A DNA stretch of 64,000 bases from HRBIN30 sp964534275 (GTDB lineage: Bacteria; Desulfobacterota; Binatia; HRBIN30): contig CAZHQG010000005.1 of the NCBI GenBank assembly GCA_964534275.1, positions 62,001 to 126,000 on the forward strand. Reading direction: 5' to 3'. Shown piece by piece: positions 45,476 through 54,923 of this stretch. The notes below the pieces were generated by a model, which was given only the letters and a program-made list of their open reading frames with translations, had not been told where the DNA came from and did no database searches. A program made the translations under genes and the position numbers. Within the stretch, counting starts at the first letter, position 1. Every line of letters starts with the position of its first letter.

Positions 45476-46306
45476 TTATTGCCCATTCGTTTGTGGAGAG
45501 GATCCAGCTGTGCTGCTACGCGCCTCGACCAGCGCTTTCAGTAGCTGAGATAAAGTTTCGGGAGTTTCCACGCGGTAACGGGCGGCCGTGGGAACGTCAC
45601 AGGCAGAGACGCGGATGGTTACCGCGTTCGACGGTAAAACCCGAAATGCGTCCTCGTCGGTCGCATCGTCCCCAGCGTACATGGGAAGGGCATCCGCTCG
45701 GAAAGTAGCGAGCAAACGGAGCGCTGCATTGCCTTTGTGCACTCCACGCATGCGAAGCTCGTACACACAGTGGCCTTCGAGGAGTTCCAGAGGAGCCCCC
45801 TCGGCACAAAGGCGGTCGTGGACCTTGCGAACTGCGCTGGCGGCAGCAACGCGCGCCGTTTCCGTGGCCAGGCGCACATGACATGCAAGCGCATACCGCT
45901 TGTCTTCGATCCACACTCCTTCCAGTTGCGAGAGTTCGTGGTCCAGGTGGCGGCGCGCTTGCTCCAACCAACGGGCAAGATGTTCGATCCCTTCTGCCAG
46001 CGAGCGGCGGCCATCGGGCCACAGAATTTCTGCACCGTGCAGCCCGACATAGTAGATCCCCGAAGCCGGTACCAAGCTGGAAATCTCTTCGGCACGCCGA
46101 CCACTGACCACTGCTACTTGAACGTTGGGAAGTGTCGCGAGGCGACCTAAGAGGTCGGCAGTGCCCGGCAACGGTCGGGCGGCTTCTGGGCGTGGCGCGA
46201 TTGGAGCGAGGGTGCCGTCGTAGTCAAGGAAACAGAAGAGTGCAGGGGCGCGTGCGAGGGCAGCAAGGACGTGCGACCAACTCCCTGGGGTGAGCAGCTC
46301 GGTCAC
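45476..46306 (-). CDS. otsB: Trehalose-6-phosphate phosphatase OtsB
   Basis: A 276-residue HAD phosphatase that makes trehalose from trehalose-6-phosphate. The nucleophile motif is FLDYDGTLAPIAP, motif II VAVVSGRRAEEI, and motif IV AGDDATDEDAF. The start is GTG overlapping the otsA stop by four bases (GTGA), so otsA and otsB are coupled. Confidence 0.93.
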   Translation of the reverse strand: MTELLTPGSWSHVLAALARAPALFCFLDYDGTLAPIAPRPEAARPLPGTADLLGRLATLPNVQVAVVSGRRAEEISSLVPASGIYYVGLHGAEILWPDGRRSLAEGIEHLARWLEQARRHLDHELSQLEGVWIEDKRYALACHVRLATETARVAAASAVRKVHDRLCAEGAPLELLEGHCVYELRMRGVHKGNAALRLLATFRADALPMYAGDDATDEDAFRVLPSNAVTIRVSACDVPTAARYRVETPETLSQLLKALVEARSSTAGSSPQTNGQ

Positions 46307-47856
46307 AGCGTGCCTTCGAAACGCCTGCGCGCCGCAATTCTGCCCATGGCGCTCACGATCTTGCCGGCCCAGCGGTAAATGTTGTTGCGAGCGACCGTGT
46401 CGCGCAGCGCCGCCATGCGGGCCTTTCGTTCGGACACATCCATACTGAGCGCTACGTGCAGGGCCTGGGCGAGTTCGTCGACGGCGTAAGGATTGACTTG
46501 CAAGGCCTCTTCTAATTCCCGTGCGACCCCGGTAAAGCGGCTTAACACCAAAACACCATCGAGATCCGGCTTGGCAGCGACGTATTCCTTGGCCACGAGG
46601 TTCATGCCATCGTGGAGCGAACTCACGACGCAAACCTCTGCCAGGCGGTAGAAGGCAAGCACCTCCTCGGGGGAATGGGCGATGTCCAAGTACAACACTG
46701 GGGTCCACCGCCCGAAGGCGTACTTCCAGTTGATGTCGGCGACAAGCGAGTCCAGCTCGGCAGCCAGCGCCTTGTATGTTGGGATGCGGCTACGGCTTGG
46801 CGCGCCAATTTGTACAAACGTGACCTGGCCGCGGTACTCCGGGTGGTTTTGCAAGAGTTGATCGAACGCCCGTAGGCGCTCGGGAATGCCTTTTGTGTAG
46901 TCGATTCGATCTACCCCCAGGAGGATCCGCTGTCCCTCGAGGCCAAGTTCTCTCCGCAGTTGCTCACAGCGCTCGGCAAGTTGCGGATTCCGTACCTCCT
47001 CGCTGATGGCGTCGATATCCAAGCTGATCGGAAACGGGCGAACGAAGGTGGTGCGGCTACGGCGGGTTACGCACGACTGTTCTTCGTCGACGCGGGCTTC
47101 AACCGTAGCGGCAATGGTCTCGAGAAAATTCTGGCAGTGGTAACGGATATGGAATCCGAGCAAGTCATTACCCAAAAGCCCGTCGAGGATCTCCTCACCC
47201 CAAGGGCATATGCGGAATGCCTCGCGGTTCGGCCAAGGGATGTGCCAGAACTGAGCGATCAAGAGGTGCGGGGCGGCTTCCCGCAACATCCGGGGAAGAA
47301 GAGCAAAGTGGTAATCTTGGATGAGCACGATGCTCGCGTGGTCCCGAGCCTCATCCAAAATCACTTCGGCAAATTGGCGGTTCACCCGGCGATACGCATG
47401 CCAGTGCTCGGTGCGGAATACAGGCCGTTGAAACACGATGTGGCAAAGCGGCCAGAGAGCCTGGTTTGCAAACCCGTAGTAATAGTCTTGCTCGTCCTCC
47501 TTGCTGAGCCAAATGCGCCGCAGTGTGTACGCCGGGGCTTCAGGCGGCACAGCAAGCCGGCCATGTTCGTCGGCGACCTCCCGGTCCGCATTCCCGCTGC
47601 CATGGGCAACCCATGTGCCTCCGCATGCGCGCATCACCGGCTCGAGAGCTGTAACCAGGCCGCTGACCGGCCGCTCGCAAACGATGCGCCCGCCCTCGAG
47701 GCGGTGGACGTAGGGCTCGCGGTTCGAAACGACGATGAGCTTGTAGCCCTGGAGCGCGCGTTCGACCACTTGGTGCAGGGTGTCGCGACTCCAAAAGCGC
47801 GGGAACTCCTCGCTACTTTCCAGCGCGTCGACAGGGCTGAACGGTAGCTCGCGCAT
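46303..47856 (-). CDS. otsA: Trehalose-6-phosphate synthase OtsA
   Basis: A 517-residue GT20 retaining glycosyltransferase that joins UDP-glucose and glucose-6-phosphate. Key segments are KLIVVSNREPYV, IVLIQDYHFALLPRML, HIPWPNREAFR, GVDRIDYTKGIPERLRAFD and SSLHDGMNLVAKEYVAA. The ATG at 47856 was chosen because an upstream start would run into the divergent treS gene. The start regions of otsA and treS are 88 bp apart and share a control region. Confidence 0.94.
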   Translation of the reverse strand: MRELPFSPVDALESSEEFPRFWSRDTLHQVVERALQGYKLIVVSNREPYVHRLEGGRIVCERPVSGLVTALEPVMRACGGTWVAHGSGNADREVADEHGRLAVPPEAPAYTLRRIWLSKEDEQDYYYGFANQALWPLCHIVFQRPVFRTEHWHAYRRVNRQFAEVILDEARDHASIVLIQDYHFALLPRMLREAAPHLLIAQFWHIPWPNREAFRICPWGEEILDGLLGNDLLGFHIRYHCQNFLETIAATVEARVDEEQSCVTRRSRTTFVRPFPISLDIDAISEEVRNPQLAERCEQLRRELGLEGQRILLGVDRIDYTKGIPERLRAFDQLLQNHPEYRGQVTFVQIGAPSRSRIPTYKALAAELDSLVADINWKYAFGRWTPVLYLDIAHSPEEVLAFYRLAEVCVVSSLHDGMNLVAKEYVAAKPDLDGVLVLSRFTGVARELEEALQVNPYAVDELAQALHVALSMDVSERKARMAALRDTVARNNIYRWAGKIVSAMGRIAARRRFEGTL

Positions 47857-47944
47857 CGCGTCCCAACTTATGCGTCGAAGCAGGTCAGCGCAACCGAACG
47901 CACTCCTCTTGCGGCTGCCGTGTGCTTTTGCCAGCGACACACGC

Positions 47945-50900
47945 ATGCTGCCGAGCGATCCGCTGTGGTACAAAGACGCGATCATCTACGAGCTTCGTGT
48001 CGGGTCCTTTCAAGACAGCAATGCCGACGGCATTGGCGACTTTCGCGGCTTGTTGCAGCGACTCGACTACTTGGCCGATCTGGGGATTACCGCGATTTGG
48101 CTTCTCCCATTTTACCCGTCGCCCATGCGCGACGACGGGTATGACATTGCGGACTACCAGAACGTCCACCCGGATTTCGGGACGCTGCAAGATTTCAAAG
48201 CGTTTCTGCGCGCGGCTCACGAGCGCGGGTTGCGTGTGATCACCGAGCTCGTGATCAACCACACGTCGGACCAACATCCTTGGTTCCAACGTGCTCGGAA
48301 ATCTCCTCCTGGCAGCCGCTACCGAAATTACTACGTCTGGAGCGACACCCCCGAGCGTTACGCGGAGGCCCGAATCATCTTCAAGGACTTCGAACCGTCG
48401 AACTGGAGTTGGGATCCCGTTGCGAAGGCGTATTACTGGCACCGATTCTACGCGCACCAGCCCGACTTGAATTTCGACAGTCCCGACGTGCGCCGCGCGG
48501 TGCTGCGAACCGTGGATTTCTGGATGCGTCTGGGAGTGGACGGAATGCGGCTCGACGCAGTGCCATACTTGTTCGAGCGCGAAGGAACGATCTGCGAAAA
48601 CTTGCCCGAAACGCATGCATTTCTGCGCGAGCTGCGCGCCCACATCGATGCCCGATTTCGCGATCGCATGCTCCTAGCGGAGGCCAATCAATGGCCGGAG
48701 GATGCCGTGGCGTACTTCGGCCAGGGCGACGAGTGCCACATGGCTTTTCACTTCCCCATCATGCCGCGGCTGTTCATGGCACTCCACATGGAAGATCGGT
48801 TCCCCATCATCGACGTCATCGAGCAAACGCCAGCGATTCCTGAGACCTGTCAGTGGGCCTTGTTCCTGCGGAACCACGACGAGCTGACGCTGGAAATGGT
48901 TACCGACGAAGAGCGCGATTACATGTACCGCGTGTACGCGCACGACACGCAGGCACGGATCAACCTTGGAATCCGCCGCCGGCTGGCTCCGCTGCTGGGC
49001 AAGGACCGCCGCAGGATCGAGCTCATGAATGCCCTGTTGTTGTCGCTGCCGGGGACGCCGGTGATTTATTACGGCGACGAAATCGGCATGGGGGACAATA
49101 TCTTTTTGGGCGATCGCAACGGTGTCCGTACCCCCATGCAATGGAGTGCAGACCGCAACGCCGGGTTTTCTCGGGCAAATCCGCAGCGGCTCCAATTGCC
49201 CGTGATTGTCGATCCGGAGTTTCATTACGAAAGCGTGAACGTAGAAGCACAGCAGAGCAACCCGCACTCTCTGCTCTGGTGGATGAAGCGCGTGATTGCC
49301 TTGCGCAAACGTTACCGGGCGTTTGGTCGCGGAAGCATGCGCTTCTTGTCTGCCGATAACCGGAAAGTGCTGGCCTTCGTGCGCGAGTATCAGGACGAAC
49401 GCATTTTGGTGGTTTGCAACCTCTCACGCTTTGTACAGCCTGTGGAGCTTGCGCTGGGCGAGTTTCGCGGTCGGCAACTGGTGGAGGTTTTCGGCCACAC
49501 GCGGTTTCCCCCGATCGGCGACTCCCCTTATCGGCTGACCCTGGGGCCACATTCGTTTTACTGGTTTGCGTTGGAACCGTTAGAGCGCCGAATCGAAATC
49601 TCGCCTGCGGCCAGGGCGGTGCCCGAGTTATCGGTGCGCGGCAACTGGTCGTTAGTGTTTCGGGACGTGGCGCGACAACAACTGGAACGGGCCCTTGCCG
49701 AGTTTGTCCCTGCGCAGCCGTGGTTTCGTCGTGCCCCTGGAAGGATTCTGCGCGCCTCGATCGAGGACGTGATCGAGTTGGCAAACGAGCAGGCTCCCAT
49801 CGTGCTCGTCATGCTTCGTGTGGAGCGCGGCACTGGAGAAAAGGAGTGGTACACTCTTCCGTTGCGCTTCGACCCTCACCGGGGAGACCAGAGTGGAAAC
49901 GAGGGCAGTATGGTCGCTCGCGTGCATTGTGAGGAGCATGGGGTTGCAGTGGAGGGAAGCCTCGTAGAGTGCGGGGCCGATGTGCACACTGGCTTAGCGT
50001 TGGTGGATGCCGTGGTGCGACGCCGGCCGGTACGCGGCGAGCACGGCCAGGTCACTCCGGTGCACACCCCCGCGTTACGAGCGATTGCGCCCGATCCGAA
50101 CAGGCTGTTTCCTGTTGCAGTGCACCAACCCCAGTGGAACCCCGGTTTCGTTGCGGGTGGCCGGCTGCGGGTGAAACTCTACCGCGAACCGTTTTTGGGT
50201 CTGCATCCGGAAGTGGAGATCGGTCAAGCACTGCTTTCGGTGGCCGGGCGATTGCGTGTACCGCCCTTGGTGGGGTTCTTGGAGTACCGACAAAACGCAG
50301 GTGAGCCACTGACCTTGGCCGTTGCCCACGAATTTGTTCCGCACGAGAGCGACCTGTGGTCGTACACCGTGGATCATTTGAAGCAGTATTTCGATCGTGC
50401 CTTGGCGACGTACGGAAGCGGTCGGGCAGTCGAGCTGCCACCGGTGAGGCCGCTCGAACTCGTCGGGAAAACCCCACCAGAAATTTTTTACGAGCTAGCG
50501 GGCAGCTACCTGGAAATCGCGCGCCTGTTGGGAGTGCGAATCGCAGAGTTGCACCAGGCGCTCGCAGCGGTGGAAGATCAGCCGGATTTCGCTCCCGAGC
50601 CGGTCACGAGTTTGTACCAGCGCTCGCTGTATCAAAGCTTGCGGAACCTTTGGGGCCGGGTCGCCATCGCCTTGCAGGAGCGCATGAGCGACTTGCGCCC
50701 ATCCGACCAGGCCCCCGCAGCGCGGTTGTTGCAGGAGGGAGAGGCGGTGCTGCGGCTTGCTCAACGTGCGGTCGGGGAACGCACGGCCGGGATGAGAATT
50801 CGGGTCCATGGGGACCTACACTTGGGGAGAATCCTGCATACGGGAAAGGACCTGTATATCGTCGGTTTTGCTGGCGACCCGAGCCGCTCGCCGCTGGAGG

Positions 50901-51280
50901 CGCGGATCAAACGTACGCCCCTGCGGGATGTTGCTAGCATGTTGCGTTCGTTCGAGTTCGCAGTCGATCGCATTCTTTACGGTCCGGCGGCCACGGGATT
51001 GCTACGTCCAGAGGATATTCCTGCACTCGAGCCGTGGGGGCACCTGTGGGAACGCTGGGTGGGTGCGGTCTTTTTGCGAAGCTACCTCGAAAACATGCAG
51101 CAAGCGAAACTGCTCCCGAGCAACTCCGCGGACCTGGAACGTTTGCTCACGGCGAGTCTGATCGAGCGGAGCCTCCTGTCGCTCGAGGAGGAGATTCGGT
51201 TCCGTCCAGACCACGCCGGCATTCCCATTCGAGGCTTGCTCGAGCTGGTGGAAGAAGAAAGCCCCTCGAAAGGAAGGTGA
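47945..51280 (+). CDS. treS: Trehalose synthase fused to a degenerate maltokinase domain
   Basis: A 1111-residue fusion. Residues 1 to about 545 are a GH13 trehalose synthase: the start LWYKDAIIYELRVGSFQDSN is typical, and the three acids are present (D204 in RLDAVPYL, E246 in LLAEANQW, D312 in RNHDEL). It interconverts maltose and trehalose. The C-terminal part from about 700 is a Pep2/maltokinase domain with the N-lobe RVKLYREP and HGDLHLGR (H955-D957), but the metal-binding site usually IDFEGEP reads IVGFAGDP: the Asp is G974 and the Glu A976. So maltose phosphorylation may be lost. It diverges from otsA-otsB. No glgE or treYZ is seen. Confidence 0.92.
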   Translation: MLPSDPLWYKDAIIYELRVGSFQDSNADGIGDFRGLLQRLDYLADLGITAIWLLPFYPSPMRDDGYDIADYQNVHPDFGTLQDFKAFLRAAHERGLRVITELVINHTSDQHPWFQRARKSPPGSRYRNYYVWSDTPERYAEARIIFKDFEPSNWSWDPVAKAYYWHRFYAHQPDLNFDSPDVRRAVLRTVDFWMRLGVDGMRLDAVPYLFEREGTICENLPETHAFLRELRAHIDARFRDRMLLAEANQWPEDAVAYFGQGDECHMAFHFPIMPRLFMALHMEDRFPIIDVIEQTPAIPETCQWALFLRNHDELTLEMVTDEERDYMYRVYAHDTQARINLGIRRRLAPLLGKDRRRIELMNALLLSLPGTPVIYYGDEIGMGDNIFLGDRNGVRTPMQWSADRNAGFSRANPQRLQLPVIVDPEFHYESVNVEAQQSNPHSLLWWMKRVIALRKRYRAFGRGSMRFLSADNRKVLAFVREYQDERILVVCNLSRFVQPVELALGEFRGRQLVEVFGHTRFPPIGDSPYRLTLGPHSFYWFALEPLERRIEISPAARAVPELSVRGNWSLVFRDVARQQLERALAEFVPAQPWFRRAPGRILRASIEDVIELANEQAPIVLVMLRVERGTGEKEWYTLPLRFDPHRGDQSGNEGSMVARVHCEEHGVAVEGSLVECGADVHTGLALVDAVVRRRPVRGEHGQVTPVHTPALRAIAPDPNRLFPVAVHQPQWNPGFVAGGRLRVKLYREPFLGLHPEVEIGQALLSVAGRLRVPPLVGFLEYRQNAGEPLTLAVAHEFVPHESDLWSYTVDHLKQYFDRALATYGSGRAVELPPVRPLELVGKTPPEIFYELAGSYLEIARLLGVRIAELHQALAAVEDQPDFAPEPVTSLYQRSLYQSLRNLWGRVAIALQERMSDLRPSDQAPAARLLQEGEAVLRLAQRAVGERTAGMRIRVHGDLHLGRILHTGKDLYIVGFAGDPSRSPLEARIKRTPLRDVASMLRSFEFAVDRILYGPAATGLLRPEDIPALEPWGHLWERWVGAVFLRSYLENMQQAKLLPSNSADLERLLTASLIERSLLSLEEEIRFRPDHAGIPIRGLLELVEEESPSKGR

Positions 51281-51301
51281 GACGCGCGTGCAGACCGAAG
51301 T

Positions 51302-53734
51302 TCAGGCGCCGCTTTTGATCCGCATACCGTAAAACGAACGGTAAATGAAGGTCACCGCCGCGGCGAAAAATGCGAGCGCCAGAAAACGCGTCACTCCCCA
51401 AGGAAGGGTCACGGCTAACTCCACTGCCAGCAGACCGAACAGGGTGGTGAACTTGATCACTGGGTTCATGGCCACCGAGGAAGTATCCTTGAACGGGTCG
51501 CCAACAGTATCTCCAACCACGGTGGCGGCGTGGAGCTCGGATCCTTTTTCCTTCAGTTCGGTTTCGACCACCTTTTTCGCGTTGTCCCAAGCACCCCCGG
51601 CGTTTGCCATAAAGATTGCCTGGAACAGACCAAACAGGGCAATGGAGATCAGGTAACCCACGAAGAAGAACGGGTCCAAGCTGGCAAAGGCGAGCGTCGA
51701 GAAAAACACAGCCAGGAAAATGTTAAACATGCCCGACTGAGCGTACTGAGTGCAAATCTCGACGACACGCTTTGAATCGGCAATCGAGGCTTTCTCAACC
51801 CCTTCGAGGCGGATGTTCGCCTTGATGAACTCCACAGCACGGTACGCGCCGGTCACCACTGCTTGGATGGTGGCGCCGGTAAACCAGTAAATCATCGCCC
51901 CCCCTGCCACGAGGCCGAGCAGAAAGGGCGGGTTTAACAGAGACAGCTTGCCCAAATGCTCGGGCTGGAGCCCGTTCGTGAGCGCTACAACGATGGAAAA
52001 GATCATCGTCGTGGCACCGACAACGGCCGTACCAATGAGAACAGGCTTTGCTGTTGCTTTGAACGTGTTCCCCGCGCCGTCGTTTTCTTCCAAATACTGC
52101 TTCGCCCGCTCGAAGGCCGGAACAAAGCCAAAGTCACGCTTGATTTCTTCCTTGACGCCCGGAATGTTCTCGATCACCGAGAGCTCGTAAACCGACTGAG
52201 CGTTGTCCGTTACCGGGCCATAGCTATCGACCGCGATCGTCACTGGTCCCATGCCCAAGAAGCCAAACGCCACCAACCCGAAGGCGAACACGGGTGCGGT
52301 CATGTCGGCTGTGGCCTGAGGCATCGCTGCGTGCAAGTCTCCACCGCTGACGATCCATGCTAGGCCCATCAAAATGATAAACGTGATCCCCATCCAATAG
52401 GAGGAGTAATTGCCTGCGGTCAGGCCGCTCAGAATATTGAGCGACGCGCCGCCCTCTCGCGATGCGGTGACCACCTCACGAACGTGCCCGGAGTCCGTGG
52501 AGGTGAACACTTTGACCATTTCCGGAATCAGTGCGCCGGCAATCGTGCCACAACTGATGATCGTCGAAAGCTGCCACCAAAGGTTGCCCGTGCCCAGATT
52601 GCCAATCAAGATGTAGGAAACGATGTACGTAAGGGCGATGGATACGATCGAGGTGAGCCACACCAAGAATGTCAGCGGCTTTTCGAAATTCATCTGGTCG
52701 GCGTCGCCATAACGCGCTCGCTGGATCACTTCGTTCAAGAGGTACGAACCGCCAGATGCGACGATCATCATGATACGCATGGTGAACAACCATACGAGCA
52801 ACGTAACTTGCAGCTCTGGGGTCTGCCCGAGCACCAGCAGAATGAACGTGATCAGGGCGACGCCCGTTACGCCGTAGGTTTCGAAGCCGTCCGCCGAGGG
52901 GCCGACGGAATCACCAGCATTGTCGCCCGTGCAGTCGGCAATCACGCCCGGATTGCGCGCATCGTCTTCCTTGATGTTGAAGACGATCTTCATCAAATCC
53001 GAGCCAATGTCCGCGATCTTGGTGAAAATACCACCCGCGATTCGCAGCGCTGAAGCTCCGAGCGATTCACCGATCGCAAAGCCAATAAAACAGGGACCAG
53101 CAAACGTTGCCGGGATGTACAAAAGAATGATCAGCATGATCAGGAGTTCGGTGGAAATCAGCACCATCCCGATGCTCATTCCCGCCTTCAGCGGAATCTC
53201 GTAGGTGGGGAACGGTTTGCCTCGCAAAGCAGCGAAGGCTGCACGTGAGTTGGCGAAATTGTTCACCCGCATTCCAAACCAGGCTACTCCGTAGCTACCG
53301 CCAATCCCTACGAGGCTAAAAAACAGAACGATCAGGACCTTGAGCAGGTCCCCCTCGAAGGCCCGGTAAAAGTACACTGCCATGATGACGCCGATGAAAA
53401 ACTCGAGGATCAGGATGAATTTTCCCTGCGTCAAAAGGTAGGTCTTGCACGTCTCGTAAATGAGTTCGGAAATCTCCCGCATTGCGCGGTGCACAGGCAG
53501 GTTCTGCAACTGTTTGTAGATGACCAGGCCGAACAAAAACCCAAGAGCGCAAATGAGAATCCCTAACGAGAGCAACGTGTGCCCGTTGAGACCAAGAAAA
53601 TGAACGGTGGTGAAGTCCGGCAAAACCAGATGCATCTCGCCATGGGCCTGCGGTGCGGCCGCCCACGCAGGCGCAAGCCCCGCAAGGCTCGCAGCCAACA
53701 TCCCGAAGATTCCACGTACGATTGTTCGAGTCAT
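51302..53734 (-). CDS. hppA: Membrane-bound proton- (or sodium-) translocating pyrophosphatase
   Basis: An 810-residue integral pyrophosphatase with about 16 spans that couples pyrophosphate hydrolysis to ion pumping. The substrate-binding loops are present: IADIGSDLMKIVFNIKEDD and NPGVIADCTGDNAGDSVG. In the later segment GNTFKATAKPVLIG a Lys stands where K+-independent enzymes have it. Several motifs differ from the usual DVGADLVGKVE sequence, so it belongs to a divergent subfamily, and H+ versus Na+ specificity is not certain. An N-terminal signal-like segment of about 25 residues (MTRTIVRGIFGMLAASLAGL) precedes the first span. Confidence 0.88.
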   Translation of the reverse strand: MTRTIVRGIFGMLAASLAGLAPAWAAAPQAHGEMHLVLPDFTTVHFLGLNGHTLLSLGILICALGFLFGLVIYKQLQNLPVHRAMREISELIYETCKTYLLTQGKFILILEFFIGVIMAVYFYRAFEGDLLKVLIVLFFSLVGIGGSYGVAWFGMRVNNFANSRAAFAALRGKPFPTYEIPLKAGMSIGMVLISTELLIMLIILLYIPATFAGPCFIGFAIGESLGASALRIAGGIFTKIADIGSDLMKIVFNIKEDDARNPGVIADCTGDNAGDSVGPSADGFETYGVTGVALITFILLVLGQTPELQVTLLVWLFTMRIMMIVASGGSYLLNEVIQRARYGDADQMNFEKPLTFLVWLTSIVSIALTYIVSYILIGNLGTGNLWWQLSTIISCGTIAGALIPEMVKVFTSTDSGHVREVVTASREGGASLNILSGLTAGNYSSYWMGITFIILMGLAWIVSGGDLHAAMPQATADMTAPVFAFGLVAFGFLGMGPVTIAVDSYGPVTDNAQSVYELSVIENIPGVKEEIKRDFGFVPAFERAKQYLEENDGAGNTFKATAKPVLIGTAVVGATTMIFSIVVALTNGLQPEHLGKLSLLNPPFLLGLVAGGAMIYWFTGATIQAVVTGAYRAVEFIKANIRLEGVEKASIADSKRVVEICTQYAQSGMFNIFLAVFFSTLAFASLDPFFFVGYLISIALFGLFQAIFMANAGGAWDNAKKVVETELKEKGSELHAATVVGDTVGDPFKDTSSVAMNPVIKFTTLFGLLAVELAVTLPWGVTRFLALAFFAAAVTFIYRSFYGMRIKSGA

Positions 53735-54219
53735 TTGCGTGTCACTCCTCGTGTGCGTGTATTTCTCAGCCAGTTTTGTGTCGCACCGCCGCGGGTCCGA
53801 GAGCCTGCGCGGTAGCCCACCTCGCCGCTCCCTCCCTCATCGATTCCCGGGCAGGCGTTCTCCTTGAAAACTCGCGCCTTATCGCAAAAGCCCTTTCGGC
53901 ACGCAAGAACGCCGGTGCGTCCAGTGAACAGAGCGCCGACGTCGGGGTCGTGGAAACGTCGGTGACCCGTGACGGCTGCGGCAACGGCGAAGGTGTGCAT
54001 GGTAGCGTGAGATGATTCGCGACCCGCGACTTAGGGCAATCGAGTTGGAGGCGAAGGCGATGGTTTCCTGGCCCACGCGCCTGGTGGTTACGCCTTTCCG
54101 CCGGGAGTTTCCGCAACGAACCAATCAGGGAAATAGCGAAAGTCGATTCGGTAGCTCCTTGGTTTGCGCCGCCGGTGTTGCTCGAGACGTTGAAAACGCA
54201 CATCTGTCGAGGAGTGACG
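53735..54219. other. 485-bp intergenic region
   Basis: No gene was accepted here. Long minus-strand open frames cross it, but they have no ribosome site, no family and atypical Arg/Ser-rich composition. It should hold the promoters for the divergent pyrophosphatase and AMMECR1 genes; none could be placed with confidence. Confidence 0.4.
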
Positions 54220-54822
54220 ATGTCTAGCGCCAAGGCTAACAAGCAACGCATGGCGGCGATCTTGTCCCTCGGACCTAATGACCGGGCAATGCTTTCCGAC
54301 CTTGCCCGAGAAGCCATTCGCAGCGCGGTGGCTGGCAGTCCTGAGCCAAGCTTGCAGGATGTGCCCCCGGCCCTCCAAGCCCGAGCTGGAGTGTTCGTCA
54401 CCCTCTACCGACATGGGCAACTCCGAGGCTGTGTGGGCACGCTTCGCGATGACGAGCCGCTACACGTCGCGGTGCGTCGGATCGCTCAGGCAGCAGCATT
54501 GCAAGACGGCCGCTTCGACCCCGTCGGAAGGGAAGAGGTCGACGAGCTGGAAATCGAAATTTCCGTACTGTCTCCGCTCAAACCGGTGGCACGGCCGGAG
54601 GAAATTGTCGTGGGTGAGCACGGAGTCGTTCTGGAGTGCGACGGATATCGTGGCGTGTTTCTGCCGAAAGTGGCGGTGGAACAGGGGTGGTCCCGGGAAA
54701 TGCTTCTCGACCAATTGTGCTTGAAAGCAGGTCTGCCCCGAGGGGCGTGGCAAGATCCTTCTGCCCGCCTCTACGTGTTTACCGTGGAAAGCTGGAAAAA
54801 CGGAGCTGACCACGGGCGGTGA
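54220..54822 (+). CDS. AMMECR1-domain protein (AmmeMemoRadiSam system protein A)
   Basis: A 200-residue AMMECR1 domain protein. The family signature is GVFVTLYRHGQLRGCVGTL, and the rest (LEIEISVLSPLKPVARPEEI, VFLPKVAVEQGWSREMLLDQ, VESW) fits. A GAGGAG site precedes the ATG. The companion radical SAM and Memo genes of the AmmeMemoRadiSam system are not in the window. The function is unknown. Confidence 0.9.
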   Translation: MSSAKANKQRMAAILSLGPNDRAMLSDLAREAIRSAVAGSPEPSLQDVPPALQARAGVFVTLYRHGQLRGCVGTLRDDEPLHVAVRRIAQAAALQDGRFDPVGREEVDELEIEISVLSPLKPVARPEEIVVGEHGVVLECDGYRGVFLPKVAVEQGWSREMLLDQLCLKAGLPRGAWQDPSARLYVFTVESWKNGADHGR

Positions 54823-54923
54823 CCCTTCTCCGCTTTGAAAGCGGCTGCAAAAACCACGGTTCCCTGCGCGAGCCGCGCACGCCTCGTGGTCCGCTGCAGC
54901 GATGTGTTCGGGAGGAGGCGCGG

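Noticed and set aside
53766..54401. Minus-strand frame of 211 codons in the 485-bp gap
   Set aside because: It overlaps the AMMECR1 gene, has no family resemblance and no ribosome site.
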